Assembly: GCA_902806095.1 (NCBI GenBank)
Contig: CADCVF010000046.1
Span: forward strand, 28,132 to 89,552
DNA length: 61,421 nucleotides
Source: an uncultured Rubrobacteraceae bacterium
Lineage (GTDB): Bacteria > Actinomycetota > Rubrobacteria > Rubrobacterales > Rubrobacteraceae
Direction of reading: 5' to 3'
Position numbers and translations under genes: made by a program. This document shows positions 8,926-17,557 of this stretch, piece by piece (the first letter of the stretch is position 1; each line of letters opens with the position of its first letter). Under the pieces are notes generated by a model. The model ran no database searches. It was not told the DNA's origin and saw nothing but the letters and a program-made list of their open reading frames with translations.

Positions 8926-9072
8926 GCACGCTCCGGCTTCGCCTCCGCGTGCCAGCACGCTGCGCCCTTCGGGCTCCGCTTGTCAGCACGGCGCCGTTGG
9001 CGCCTTGTCAGCACGCTCAGGCTAACGCCTTCGCTTGTCAGCACGCTTCGGCCTTCGGCCTCGCTTTCAGCT
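8926..9072 (-). repeat. Linker-hairpin repeat array B
   Basis: The 8926-9224 gap contains five units related to array A but on the opposite strand. Linkers read CTTGTCAGCACGC on the plus strand. Read on the minus strand, the hairpins are GGC-GAA-GCC, GCCC-GAA-GGGC, GGCGCC-AAC-GGCGCC, AGGC-GTTA-GCCT and GGCC-GAA-GGCC. Three have GAA triloops and two deviate. The stretch 9073-9224 shows nothing else I can name, apart from the peptidase ribosome binding site. Confidence 0.83.
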
Positions 9073-9224
9073 AGGGTTTTTGGCATGTTGCTCGTTGGTC
9101 GTGGCCGGATCGGCGGTTCTCGTGAGGGCGTGACTGAAACCTGATGCCTGAAGCCCGTAGCCTGGTGAGCGAAATCGGGGTACAGTTGGGTGGATCCCTG
9201 GCACGCGAATTGAGGAGCCGAATT

Positions 9225-11183
9225 TTGCCTGAACGGACAGTCGCCCCTTATGGTTCGTGGAGGTCCCCTATCTCCTCGGATGTGATCGTCCGTGGCACGG
9301 TAGGCCTCTCGGAGGTCGCAATCGACGGCAAAGACGTGTACTGGATGGAGAGCCGTCCTGGCGAGGGCGGGCGCAACGTGGTCGTTCTTGGGACCCAGGA
9401 CGGACGGACCGAGGACGTAACGCCGCAACCCTTCAACGCGCGTACCCGGGTACACGAGTACGGCGGGGGCGACTTCGTGGTCCACGATAGCACGATCTAC
9501 TTCTCGAACTTCGCCGACCAGAGGATCTACGGCCGATTCCCGGGCGAGGAGCCCCGGCCGCTGACGCCGGAGACGGGCAGGCGATATGCGGACATGGTGG
9601 TCGACCAGGACCGCCGACGGCTCATCGCCGTACGCGAGGATCACACCGGGCCTGGGCGCGAACCCGTAAACGAGATCGTCGGGGTTGACCTCGAAAGTGG
9701 AGGAGAGGTCATGCTCGCCTCCGGCAACGATTTCTACTCCTCGCCGCGCCTGAGCCCGGATGGACGACGCCTCGCCTGGCTGACGTGGAACCACCCGAAC
9801 ATGCCCTGGGACGGCACGTGGCTCATGGTCTGTGACCTCGGCGATGACGGGCTCCCCGAGAACGTCGAACGGGTCGCAGGAGACCAGGACGAATCCATAT
9901 TCCAGCCGGAGTGGTCACCCGAAGGCACGCTCCACTTCGTCTCGGACCGGACGGGCTGGTGGAACCTGTACCGCCTGCGCGGGGGACGTGTCGAGCCGCT
10001 CTGCGAGAAGGAGGCGGAGTTCGGCCTGCCGCAGTGGGCCTTCGGGATGTCTACCTACGACTTCGTCTCGCCGGGGCGTATCGTCTGCTCGTACAGGCAG
10101 CGTGGCACCTCGCACCTCGCCACTCTCGACACGGAGACCGGAGCGTTGGAGCCGGTCGAGACGCCGTATTCGAGCATCGCATACGTACGTGCGGCCGACG
10201 CTCATGGTGAAGCGGCTGCGAGCGTGTTCTTCCTTGGCGGCTCGCCGACGGAGACCGCGTGCGTAGTGAGGTTGGACGTGTCTACCGGCCATTACGAGGT
10301 CCTGCGCCGGGCGGGCGGGCTGGAGATAGACCCTGGCTACCTCTCCGTTCCCGAGCCCGTAGAGTTTCCCACGCGGAACGGGCAGACGGCGCACGCCTTC
10401 TTCTACGCCCCGAAGAACAGGGACTATACGGCCCCGGAGGGCGAGCTCCCGCCGCTCCTGACCATGAGCCACGGGGGTCCCACGGGCGCGACGTCGACGG
10501 CCCTCGATCCGGGAATCCAGTACTGGACCAGCCGCGGCATCGCCGTGCTCGACGTGAACTACGGCGGGAGCACGGGCTATGGAAGAGAATACCGTCGTCG
10601 CCTCGACGGCGCGTGGGGCGTGGTCGACGTCGAGGACTGCGCGGGCGGGGCGGTTTATGTGGCGGGGCGCGGGCTCGTCGACGCCGGACGGCTTATGATC
10701 ACCGGGGGCAGCGCCGGAGGCTACACGACGCTCTGCGCGCTCGCCTTCACGGATACCTTCGCCGCCGGCGCGAGCCACTTCGGGGTAAGCGACGTGGAGG
10801 CCCTGGCAAGGGAGACCCACAAGTTCGAGTCACGCTACCTCGAGCGCCTGATCGGGCCTTACCCGGAGCGCGCGGACCTCTACAGGGAGCGCTCGCCGAT
10901 ACACTCCACGGAGCGGCTCTCTTGCCCGGTGATTTTCTTCCAGGGCCTCGAAGACGAGGTCGTGCCCAAAGAGCAGGCCGAGACGATGTTCGCCGCGCTG
11001 CGCGACAGGGACCTGCCCGTCGCCTACGTGCCTTTCGAGGGCGAGCAGCACGGCTTCAGGCGGGCCGAGAACATCAGGCGGGCGCTTGACGGCGAGCTCT
11101 ACTTCTACTCGCGCATCTTCGGCTTCGATCTCGCCGACCCCGTCGAGCCCGTAAGGATAGAGAATCTGCAAGGGGGGAGATAA
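9225..11183 (+). CDS. S9 family prolyl oligopeptidase-type peptidase
   Basis: About 652 residues. An N-terminal beta-propeller (about 1-400; [36 protein letters not shown]) is followed by an alpha/beta hydrolase domain. The nucleophile is Ser496 in GGSAGGYTT. The candidate Asp is in LEDEVVP and the His in EGEQHGFR. This is the layout of dipeptidyl aminopeptidase/acylaminoacyl peptidases, which cleave short peptides in the cytoplasm. There is no signal peptide. TTG 9225 is preferred because GAGGAG lies 7 bases upstream; a longer frame reaches 9144. The methyltransferase gene follows after two bases, so the two are co-transcribed. Confidence 0.92.
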   Translation: MPERTVAPYGSWRSPISSDVIVRGTVGLSEVAIDGKDVYWMESRPGEGGRNVVVLGTQDGRTEDVTPQPFNARTRVHEYGGGDFVVHDSTIYFSNFADQRIYGRFPGEEPRPLTPETGRRYADMVVDQDRRRLIAVREDHTGPGREPVNEIVGVDLESGGEVMLASGNDFYSSPRLSPDGRRLAWLTWNHPNMPWDGTWLMVCDLGDDGLPENVERVAGDQDESIFQPEWSPEGTLHFVSDRTGWWNLYRLRGGRVEPLCEKEAEFGLPQWAFGMSTYDFVSPGRIVCSYRQRGTSHLATLDTETGALEPVETPYSSIAYVRAADAHGEAAASVFFLGGSPTETACVVRLDVSTGHYEVLRRAGGLEIDPGYLSVPEPVEFPTRNGQTAHAFFYAPKNRDYTAPEGELPPLLTMSHGGPTGATSTALDPGIQYWTSRGIAVLDVNYGGSTGYGREYRRRLDGAWGVVDVEDCAGGAVYVAGRGLVDAGRLMITGGSAGGYTTLCALAFTDTFAAGASHFGVSDVEALARETHKFESRYLERLIGPYPERADLYRERSPIHSTERLSCPVIFFQGLEDEVVPKEQAETMFAALRDRDLPVAYVPFEGEQHGFRRAENIRRALDGELYFYSRIFGFDLADPVEPVRIENLQGGR

Positions 11184-11185
11184 CC

Positions 11186-11995
11186 GTGGGCGAGTGGCGT
11201 AAGGAGTGGTGGGAGGCGAACAGGGCCAGCTGGGATGAGCGCGTCCCGATCCACGTCTCGGGCGAGTTCTACGACGTCGCCTCCTTCAAGGCCGGCCAGG
11301 AGCGCCTGCAGCCTTTCGAGATAGCGGAGGTCGGCGACGTGGAGGGCATGGAGCTCCTGCACCTCCAGTGCCACTTCGGGATCGACACCCTGAGCTGGGC
11401 CCGACGCGGCGCCCGCGTAACGGGACTCGATTTCTCAGGCCCGGCCATCGAAGCGGCCCGGGGGCTGGCCTCAGATCTCGGCCTGGAGGCGACGTTCGTA
11501 CACTCAGACGTCTACGAGGCCGTCGAGGCCACGGGCCATACCTTCGACGTCGTCTATACCGGCCGCGGCGCGCTGAACTGGCTCCCCGACATCGAGAGGT
11601 GGGCCGGGGTGGCCGCCGACCTGATAAGGCCTGGCGGCTTCCTGTACCTGACGGAGTTTCACCCTTTTACCGAGGTCTTCGGGGACGAGGACTTGACCGT
11701 GGAGCACGACTACTTCCAGGATGAGGACCCGAGGGTCTGGGACGAGCCAGGCACCTACGCCGACTTCGACGCGGAGACCACAAACAACGTTACCTACGAG
11801 TGGAACCACACACTGGGCAAGGTGGTTAGCGCCGTTAGCGCCGCCGGCCTGGGGGTCGAGCTGCTGCACGAGTTCGACTACACGAAGTTCGCGCGATGGC
11901 CGCTGCTCGAGAAATCGGGCTTCGATACCTACCGCCTCCCCGAAGGTACACCCCGTCTCCCGCTCATGTATTCGCTGAGGGCGCGCAAGGGGTAG
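11186..11995 (+). CDS. Class I SAM-dependent methyltransferase
   Basis: A 269-residue Rossmann methyltransferase. Motif I is the LLHLQCHFGIDTLSWA variant, with GARVTGLDFSGPAIEAA giving the acidic residue for the SAM ribose and DVVYTGRGALNWLPD as motif IV. The LQCHFG form, in place of DxGxGxG, is typical of a bacterial subgroup of uncharacterised methyltransferases. A GTG start at 11186 directly follows the peptidase stop. Substrate unknown. A partial hairpin (GGGGTAGGG with CGCCCCTAC) lies at the convergent junction after its stop and may terminate both strands. Confidence 0.87.
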   Translation: MGEWRKEWWEANRASWDERVPIHVSGEFYDVASFKAGQERLQPFEIAEVGDVEGMELLHLQCHFGIDTLSWARRGARVTGLDFSGPAIEAARGLASDLGLEATFVHSDVYEAVEATGHTFDVVYTGRGALNWLPDIERWAGVAADLIRPGGFLYLTEFHPFTEVFGDEDLTVEHDYFQDEDPRVWDEPGTYADFDAETTNNVTYEWNHTLGKVVSAVSAAGLGVELLHEFDYTKFARWPLLEKSGFDTYRLPEGTPRLPLMYSLRARKG

Positions 11996-12014
11996 GGCCG
12001 GTTCGTGTCCGCCC

Positions 12015-12701
12015 CTACGACGGGTTATTCGACGTCACCCGGGGCGGCTGACCTTGCGCGGTCTCGATGAGCTCGGCGCGGACGACCAGGCGGTCCGTGT
12101 AGTTGGGGAGCGTGCAGGTCTGGAGGCTGATGACGTTCATCCCCCTGACCGGCTTGGTGGCCGAGGTGTCGTTGGGACCGAGGATGAAACGGTCGTAGAC
12201 CCTGTAGATATACTTCTTGCCCGTTGAGTCCGTCAGCACGACCCTTCGTCCGCGCCTCAACTCGTTCAGGTCGTAGAACACGAGCCAGCTCTTCGTGCGC
12301 GGATAGCCGAGCCTGTGGCCGGCGATGTAGACGTTCGCGTCCCGCTGCCAGGGGAAACCCGTTCCTTCTAGGTGCAGCGTCCCGTCGTGCAGCGCTGACT
12401 TGTTGTCCGCGGCGCCAGTGTACACGGGGACGCCTCTCACCCGCTGCATGCTCGGGATGGTCAGTTCCATGGTCGTGTCCTTCACCGGCGGAGCCCCCGC
12501 CACTTCCCCCGCCTCTCTGATGTCGAGGAACACCAGCCCCGCGGCGAACAGGATCAGCACCAGCCCGGCGAGCATCAGCGGGACCCGGTTCGGCCGCCAC
12601 GTGGACCCGAGGTAGCGCGTTCTCTTGCCTTCTCGGGTCCAAGACCCGTATGGTTCGGTCCTCACGAAGAAATATGATACAGCCCCCGCGCGACAAAACA
12701 A
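12015..12701 (-). CDS. Class E sortase
   Basis: About 228 residues. An N-terminal cytoplasmic segment precedes one membrane helix (about 42-62, VPLMLAGLVLILFAAGLVFL) and an extracytoplasmic sortase barrel. The catalytic His is in VYIAGHRLGYP, the Cys in SLQTCTLPNYTD and the Arg in DRLVVRAEL; the TC(T) context is typical of class E. Sortases cleave a C-terminal sorting motif and link proteins to the wall or to pilins. No obvious substrate with LPxTG or LAxTG lies in the window. The exact start is uncertain: TTG 12701 has no good site, and GTG 12665 is an alternative. Confidence 0.88.
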   Translation of the reverse strand: MFCRAGAVSYFFVRTEPYGSWTREGKRTRYLGSTWRPNRVPLMLAGLVLILFAAGLVFLDIREAGEVAGAPPVKDTTMELTIPSMQRVRGVPVYTGAADNKSALHDGTLHLEGTGFPWQRDANVYIAGHRLGYPRTKSWLVFYDLNELRRGRRVVLTDSTGKKYIYRVYDRFILGPNDTSATKPVRGMNVISLQTCTLPNYTDRLVVRAELIETAQGQPPRVTSNNPS

Positions 12702-12743
12702 CGCGAGGTGTCAACGGTAGTTCGCAAGGCCGATACCAGCCCG

Positions 12744-13652
12744 CTATCCCCTGCGGCGGGGGTCCAGGGCGTCGCGCAGGCCGTCGCCGACGAAGTTCAC
12801 GGAGAGGACGGCGAGGGCTATGGCGACACCAGGGAAGATCAGGGCGTGCTGGCCCTCGACGAAGACGCCGAAGCCGCTCTCGAAGGCGTCGGTGAGCATC
12901 GCGCCCCACTCCGGGGTCGGCGCGCGGGCGCCGAGGCCGAGGAAGGAGAGCGCCGCTATATCCAGAATCGCGGTGGCGAGCGTGAGCGTGGCCTGAACTA
13001 TCAGGGGGGCCGTGCTGTTGGGGAGGACGCCGGAGAAGATGATCTGGGCGTTGCCCGCGCCAAGGGCCCGCTCGGCCTCTATGTAGTCCCGCTCGCGCAC
13101 GCTTATCACGGACGAGCGGACCACGCGGGCTATCTGGGGGATGAACACGATGCCTATAGCCAGCATCGCGTTGGCCAGGGAGGGACCGAGGACGCTGACG
13201 ATGACGATCGCGAGCAGGATGCTCGGGAAGGCCAGGATCACGTCCATCAGCCGCATGAGAACAGAGTCGGTGTAGCCCCCGAAGAAGCCGGCGACCATCC
13301 CGATGAGGGTACCCGCGGTCGTCGCGATGGCCACGGCGGCGAGCCCGGCGGTCAGCGAGATCCTGGCGCCGTAGATCACGCGCGAGAGGATGTCGCGGCC
13401 AAGCTCGTCCTGCCCGAAGGGGTGGGCCAGGCTAGGCCCGGCGAACTTGCCCTCGAGGTCCTGCGACAAAGGATCGTAGGGCGCGACCAGCGGCGCGAAG
13501 ATGGCCATCAGGATGAAGATGCTCAGGACGACGAGCCCGAAGAGCGCGAGCCGGTTGGAGAGAAAGGTCCTCGAGAAGTCTTCCCAGCGGCTGCGCGTCT
13601 GGACGCTCGCCGGTGTGGCCACGGCGTCTTGCTGGGCTTGCGCCTCGGCCAT
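12744..13652 (-). CDS. Peptide ABC transporter permease, DppC-like
   Basis: A 302-residue inner-membrane permease of the dipeptide/oligopeptide importer class. The N-terminal cytoplasmic stretch and first helix (FLSNRLALFGLVVLSIFIL) are followed by the periplasmic HPFGQDELGRDILSRVIYGARISL segment, split over 20 residues, that marks the DppC/OppC family. The EAA loop is near EAERALGAGNAQIIF. It ends a three-gene operon with the DppB-like permease 3 bases away and the binding protein upstream. ATPase genes (DppD/DppF) are absent and must be supplied from elsewhere. Confidence 0.93.
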   Translation of the reverse strand: MAEAQAQQDAVATPASVQTRSRWEDFSRTFLSNRLALFGLVVLSIFILMAIFAPLVAPYDPLSQDLEGKFAGPSLAHPFGQDELGRDILSRVIYGARISLTAGLAAVAIATTAGTLIGMVAGFFGGYTDSVLMRLMDVILAFPSILLAIVIVSVLGPSLANAMLAIGIVFIPQIARVVRSSVISVRERDYIEAERALGAGNAQIIFSGVLPNSTAPLIVQATLTLATAILDIAALSFLGLGARAPTPEWGAMLTDAFESGFGVFVEGQHALIFPGVAIALAVLSVNFVGDGLRDALDPRRRG

Positions 13653-13655
13653 ACC

Positions 13656-14657
13656 TCAGTACCTGACCCTTGGGTCGAGGACGGCGTAGAGGACGTCCAC
13701 GAGCAGGTTTATGAGGACGAAGAGGGCCGCCCCGTAGAGGACCACGCCCTGTATCATGGCGTAATCGCGGCGGCTGACGGACTCGTAGGCGATCTGGCCT
13801 ATCCCCGGCCAGGAGAAGATGGTCTCCGTGATGATGGCGCCCCCCATCAAGAGCCCTGCCTGCAGCCCGATGACCGTTACCGTTGGCAGCATGGCGTTCC
13901 TCAGGCCGTGCTTGAAGACCACCCGCCAGGGGACGACGCCTTTGGCGCGCGCCGTGCGCACGTAGTCCTCCCCCATCACCTCAAGCATGCTGGAGCGCGT
14001 CATCCGCATCACCACGGCCATCGGTATCGTACCGAGTGCTATGGCTGGCATGATGAGGTACAAGAGCCCGTCCCAGAAACCGGCGAAGTTGAAGGTGAGC
14101 AGCGAGTCAACGAGGACAAGCCCCGTTATCGAGGTGATTGCCGTGGTCGGGCCGAGCCGTCCTGGGAACGGGAGGAGCTCGAGGTTGACGCCGAAGATTA
14201 CTATCAGGATCATCGCGAGCCAGAAGATGGGCATGCTAATCCCCGTGAGCGCGAGTACCGAGAAGAACTTGTCGAGGAGCGAGTACTGCCTTACAGCGCT
14301 TATCACCCCGACGGGCACCCCGACGAGGATCGCGATGAGCATGGCGAATGCCGTGAGCTCGAAGGTGGCTGGCAAGCGCACCAGGAGCTCCGTCGTAACG
14401 GGCCGTCCCGTCACCAGCGAGTCGCCGAGGTCCCCCCTGACGGCGTCCTTGAGGAAGAGCAGGTACTGGACCGGCAGAGGCTCGTCGAGCCCGAGCCGGT
14501 CCCTGATCTCCGCAACCTGCGACGTGGTCGCGCTCTGGCCCAGCAGTATCTGGGCCGGGTCGCCCGGGATGGCCCTCACCATGCAGAACACGACGATGGA
14601 GACCCCGAGCAAAACCGGGATGATCTGGAAGATCCTGCGTGCGATGTACTCAGCCAG
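13656..14657 (-). CDS. Peptide ABC transporter permease, DppB-like
   Basis: About 333 residues, partner of the DppC-like permease. The family N-terminus (YIARRIFQIIPVLLGVSIVV) is fully encoded upstream of the nearest conventional start (TTG 14612). Initiation is therefore probably at CTG 14657, which has GGAGG 8 bases upstream. Later landmarks are AIPGDPAQILLGQ, LGLDEPLPVQYL, and the EAA-loop region RTARAKGVVPWRVVFKHGLRN. Two permeases form the channel. The CTG start is an inference from homology and Shine-Dalgarno spacing. Confidence 0.92.
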   Translation of the reverse strand: MAEYIARRIFQIIPVLLGVSIVVFCMVRAIPGDPAQILLGQSATTSQVAEIRDRLGLDEPLPVQYLLFLKDAVRGDLGDSLVTGRPVTTELLVRLPATFELTAFAMLIAILVGVPVGVISAVRQYSLLDKFFSVLALTGISMPIFWLAMILIVIFGVNLELLPFPGRLGPTTAITSITGLVLVDSLLTFNFAGFWDGLLYLIMPAIALGTIPMAVVMRMTRSSMLEVMGEDYVRTARAKGVVPWRVVFKHGLRNAMLPTVTVIGLQAGLLMGGAIITETIFSWPGIGQIAYESVSRRDYAMIQGVVLYGAALFVLINLLVDVLYAVLDPRVRY

Positions 14658-14707
14658 CGCCCTTGCCTCCGTCCGAAGGGTTGGACCCCGCCCTCACTGC
14701 CCTGACC

Positions 14708-16402
14708 CTACTTCCCGCCGGCGATGGAGACGGTGTTGAACGCCTCGCTGCTGGTCGGGTTGGGCTCGAAGCCTTGTACCGCGGTCTGGAGGCCTATCGG
14801 CGGCTTGACGTAGGCTATTGGGACCCACGGGGCGTCCTGGTGCATGATCTCCTGCGCCCTGTAGTAAGCTTTCTGACGCTCACCCTCGACTATGGTCGTC
14901 TGGCCCTTCAGCAGCAGATCGTCGACCTCGGGGTTCTTGTAGTAGGCGACGTTGTAGGCGTCCGTCGGGGTGGCGCTCGCACTGTTGAGCAACACGTTCA
15001 GGAAGTTGTCGGGGTCGCCGTTGTCCCCCGTCCACCCAAGCAGGCACATCGGGTGGGCCCCCTCGCCGGTCTTCTCTATGTACGTACCCCACTCGTAGGT
15101 AACGAGCTTGGCGTTGACGCCGACTTTCTTGAGGTCCTGCTGCATAACCTGCGCAATGCTCTTGGCGTCTGGCATATAGGGCCGCGGTATCGGCATGTAC
15201 CACAGCTCGGTGTCGAGGTTCGTGACACCCGCGTCTTCTAGTAGCTGCTGGGCCTTCTCAGGGTCGTAGGGGTAGGGTTCGATGTTGTTGTTGAAGTACG
15301 GGATCAGGGAGGGCATGTAGTTGGAGGCGACCTCGCCGGTGCCCCTGAGGACGGTCTCTACGATCTTGGAGATGTCGATGGCGTAGTTGAAGGCCTGCCT
15401 GACCTTCGGGTCGTCGAACGGCTCTACCTGGTTGTTCATCGCCAGGTACCCTATGGTGTTGGGTGGCCTGAACTCCAGCTTGAATCCTTCCTGCTCCTCG
15501 ATGCTCGGTACGTCGTCGGGGACGAGCCCGTCGGCCGCGTTGAGCTGGTTGCCGGTGAGCGCGGCGACCCGCGCGGTGTTCTCGGGTATGGAGCGGATGA
15601 TGACCGTCTTGGTCTTCGGTCCCCCAAAGCCCTCGCTCGCTGGCAACTTGGAGCCCCACCAGTCCTTGAAGGCCTCGACGCGCACCTGGGAGTTTCTCTC
15701 CCAGCTGACGAAGGTGTAAGGTCCGCTCCCCACGGGGTTCTGCCAGAAGCCCCCGACATCCTTCTTTATGGCCGTCGGGGAGGCTATGGCGAAGGGCGAT
15801 ATGGTCAGGTTCCTCAGGAACGGCCCCTGGGGTTCCTTGAGCCTGAACCGCACCGTCGTGTCGTCAACGGCCTCGACGCTCTCGATGATGGAGTCGTCGT
15901 CGAAGCCCCCGAACTGGGAGGAGTAGTAGGCGAAGTCCGCGCTCTGGCCGCCGCCGCCCGTGTGGTACTGGTTCTTGGTGTCGCGCCAGCGGTCGAAGTT
16001 GAACTTGACCGCCTCGGCGTTGAAGTCCGTCCCGTCGTGGAACTTGACACCCTTCCTGAGCTTGAGAGTGTATGTCAGGCCGCCGTCCTCGGCCTCGGGG
16101 ATCTCGGTCGCCAACGACGGCTGCAGGTCGAAGCTCTCTGGAGCGAAATCCAATAACGTGTCGAATACCTGCCGCGTCACCCTGAAGGACTCGCCGTCGG
16201 TAGCGTGGACGGGGTCCAGCGTGACCGAGTCGGCTCCGCGGCCGAAGATCAGGGTGCTCCCGCCAGCCCCACCGCCGCCGCTGATCGTCCCGCCGCCACC
16301 GCACCCGGCCACGCCGAGCAACGCCGCGCCGGTGAGACCGGCCCCGCTCAACTTGAGGAAGTCACCGCGGGTTATCTTCCGTCCTTCGTGTGTCCGTGCC
16401 AA
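14708..16402 (-). CDS. Peptide ABC transporter substrate-binding lipoprotein, DppA/SBP_bac_5-like
   Basis: A 564-residue extracytoplasmic binding protein. The signal region has TRGDFLKLSGAGL, resembling a Tat motif with only one of the two Arg, then a lipobox ending VAGC, so the mature N-terminus is probably a lipidated Cys near residue 33. The SBP_bac_5 fold is shown by the GLTYTLKLRKGVKFHDGTDF signature. It delivers peptides or similar solutes to the DppB/DppC-like permeases, which lie downstream in the same direction. A Gly-rich linker follows the lipid Cys. ATPase genes are missing from this operon. Confidence 0.93.
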   Translation of the reverse strand: MARTHEGRKITRGDFLKLSGAGLTGAALLGVAGCGGGGTISGGGGAGGSTLIFGRGADSVTLDPVHATDGESFRVTRQVFDTLLDFAPESFDLQPSLATEIPEAEDGGLTYTLKLRKGVKFHDGTDFNAEAVKFNFDRWRDTKNQYHTGGGGQSADFAYYSSQFGGFDDDSIIESVEAVDDTTVRFRLKEPQGPFLRNLTISPFAIASPTAIKKDVGGFWQNPVGSGPYTFVSWERNSQVRVEAFKDWWGSKLPASEGFGGPKTKTVIIRSIPENTARVAALTGNQLNAADGLVPDDVPSIEEQEGFKLEFRPPNTIGYLAMNNQVEPFDDPKVRQAFNYAIDISKIVETVLRGTGEVASNYMPSLIPYFNNNIEPYPYDPEKAQQLLEDAGVTNLDTELWYMPIPRPYMPDAKSIAQVMQQDLKKVGVNAKLVTYEWGTYIEKTGEGAHPMCLLGWTGDNGDPDNFLNVLLNSASATPTDAYNVAYYKNPEVDDLLLKGQTTIVEGERQKAYYRAQEIMHQDAPWVPIAYVKPPIGLQTAVQGFEPNPTSSEAFNTVSIAGGK

Positions 16403-16503
16403 GGTAGCCCCTTTCCTGATTGCTACTCTTTTCTCATACGGACCAATCGTCCGTAGGGATGATCCCGCACCGCACGTAAACTAACATTCCTTCGAGACCG
16501 GCG

Positions 16504-17205
16504 CTACAGCAACCGCATGGAGCCGCCAGGCTCCTCCCCGCGCCGCAGCCGGTTGGCGGCGTTGTGCGCCTGCCTGGTCGTCTCAGGCAACCTGTACCTC
16601 GTGCAACAGGCCAGTACGAGAGCCACGGAACTCGCCAGATCGATGCCGCTACCCACCGATACGTAGACGGGTGAGACTGCCTCTCTGGTCCTGAGCACCC
16701 TGCCGACGACCTCGCCGCGGTGCACGAGGTCCGTGGCGCTACCCTTCTCCCTGCCGGGCTCCTCGAAGCTGCCCACGAGCCGGCTCTTGGCACACCCCAC
16801 CGTCGGGACGTCGAGGAAGGTCCCGAGGTGCGAGGCCAGACCCATGCGGCGGGGGTGGGCGAGGCCCTGGGCGTCCAGGATCAGGGCGTCCACGGCCGTC
16901 TCGACCTTCTCGAGAGCACCAACTACAGATGGCAGCTCCCGGAACGAAAGCAGCCCAGGCACGTAGGGAAACCGGAGCGGCGCCTCGAAGCCCCGAACCT
17001 CGACGAGGGAGAGCCCGGGGAACTCGAGCACCACGACCGTGGCGTAGGCCAGGTTCCCCTGCGTGGAGACGTCGGCCCCGGCCACGTGCCGCACACCGGA
17101 GTGGTCGAGGGCCGGTCCAGCCACCACCCTGGTGGCCAACTCCTCCTGCAGCCGCCTCGCCTCGGGCGGCGAGAGATCAAAGCCGTGCAGCCCCTCTACC
17201 TTCAT
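16504..17205 (-). CDS. nfi: Endonuclease V
   Basis: A 233-residue DNA repair nuclease that nicks near deoxyinosine. Conserved parts are VAGADVS (first catalytic Asp, near 45), FPYVPGLLSFRELP (catalytic Glu and damage-recognition Tyr), ALILDAQGLAHPRRMGLASH (catalytic Asp and the DxxGxAHPR motif) and TVGCAKSRL. The length is normal. A later LVHRGEVVGRVLRTR and PVYVSVGSGIDL segment match the family. It stands alone between the Dpp operon and the molybdoenzyme gene. ATG 17205 has weak upstream purines. Confidence 0.93.
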   Translation of the reverse strand: MKVEGLHGFDLSPPEARRLQEELATRVVAGPALDHSGVRHVAGADVSTQGNLAYATVVVLEFPGLSLVEVRGFEAPLRFPYVPGLLSFRELPSVVGALEKVETAVDALILDAQGLAHPRRMGLASHLGTFLDVPTVGCAKSRLVGSFEEPGREKGSATDLVHRGEVVGRVLRTREAVSPVYVSVGSGIDLASSVALVLACCTRYRLPETTRQAHNAANRLRRGEEPGGSMRLL

Positions 17206-17296
17206 TCCATAAAGTTAGCAAACATAAAGGTCTTCGGGAAATTCGGGCTTCTCAGATGCCTGGCCTCCAGCTAACAGCTAGGAGCTAAATGCCTAC

Positions 17297-17360
17297 AAAA
17301 AAAGACCGTCCCGACCGATGGAATCTGGAGGGGGGAACGGTTCCATCGGCCGGGGCTCGG
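17297..17360 (-). terminator. Rho-independent terminator of the molybdoenzyme gene
   Basis: Read on the minus strand, a long near-complementary stem (CCCGGCCGATGGAA with TTCCATCGGTCGGGACGG) is followed by TCTTTTTTT. It lies about 200 bases after the stop of the sulfite-oxidase-like gene and before the endonuclease V start. Confidence 0.75.
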
Positions 17361-17386
17361 TTTAATCTGAATCTTACCCTTAACCT

Positions 17387-17448
17387 GTTACGGTACGCTT
17401 GCCGCCAAGTTACGGTTTCGTAACGTAACGGAAACACTTTGGTTACAG
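17387..17448. other. Cluster of GTTAC/GTAAC repeats
   Basis: GTTACGG occurs at 17387 and 17409, exactly 22 bases apart. Inverted GTAACG copies start at 17420 and 17425, and GTTAC recurs at 17442. The 17206-17557 gap otherwise holds the terminator and no gene I can support (one 65-codon open frame looks like noise). The helical spacing suggests a protein binding site, but there is no known match. Confidence 0.45.
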
Positions 17449-17557
17449 GCGTGTTTCTCCGCGTCGAAACATATGTTTCCACCCCTTGTATGCCTAACCC
17501 TGAAGCTGTGGGTGAGTCATTGTGCGTGGGGAGCGTGCTTGCTGCCCGCCGGATATT

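Noticed and set aside
12708-14705. A 665-codon open frame on the plus strand across the Dpp permease genes
   Set aside because: It is antisense to two clearly recognisable permeases, is extremely rich in charged residues and has no domain. Such frames are common in high-GC DNA.
17297-17360. A c-di-AMP or similar riboswitch
   Set aside because: The element is a simple long hairpin followed by T residues and lies downstream of a gene, which fits a terminator.
17285-17482. A 65-codon minus-strand frame between the molybdoenzyme and endonuclease V genes
   Set aside because: It overlaps a terminator and a repeat cluster and has no ribosome binding site or family resemblance.
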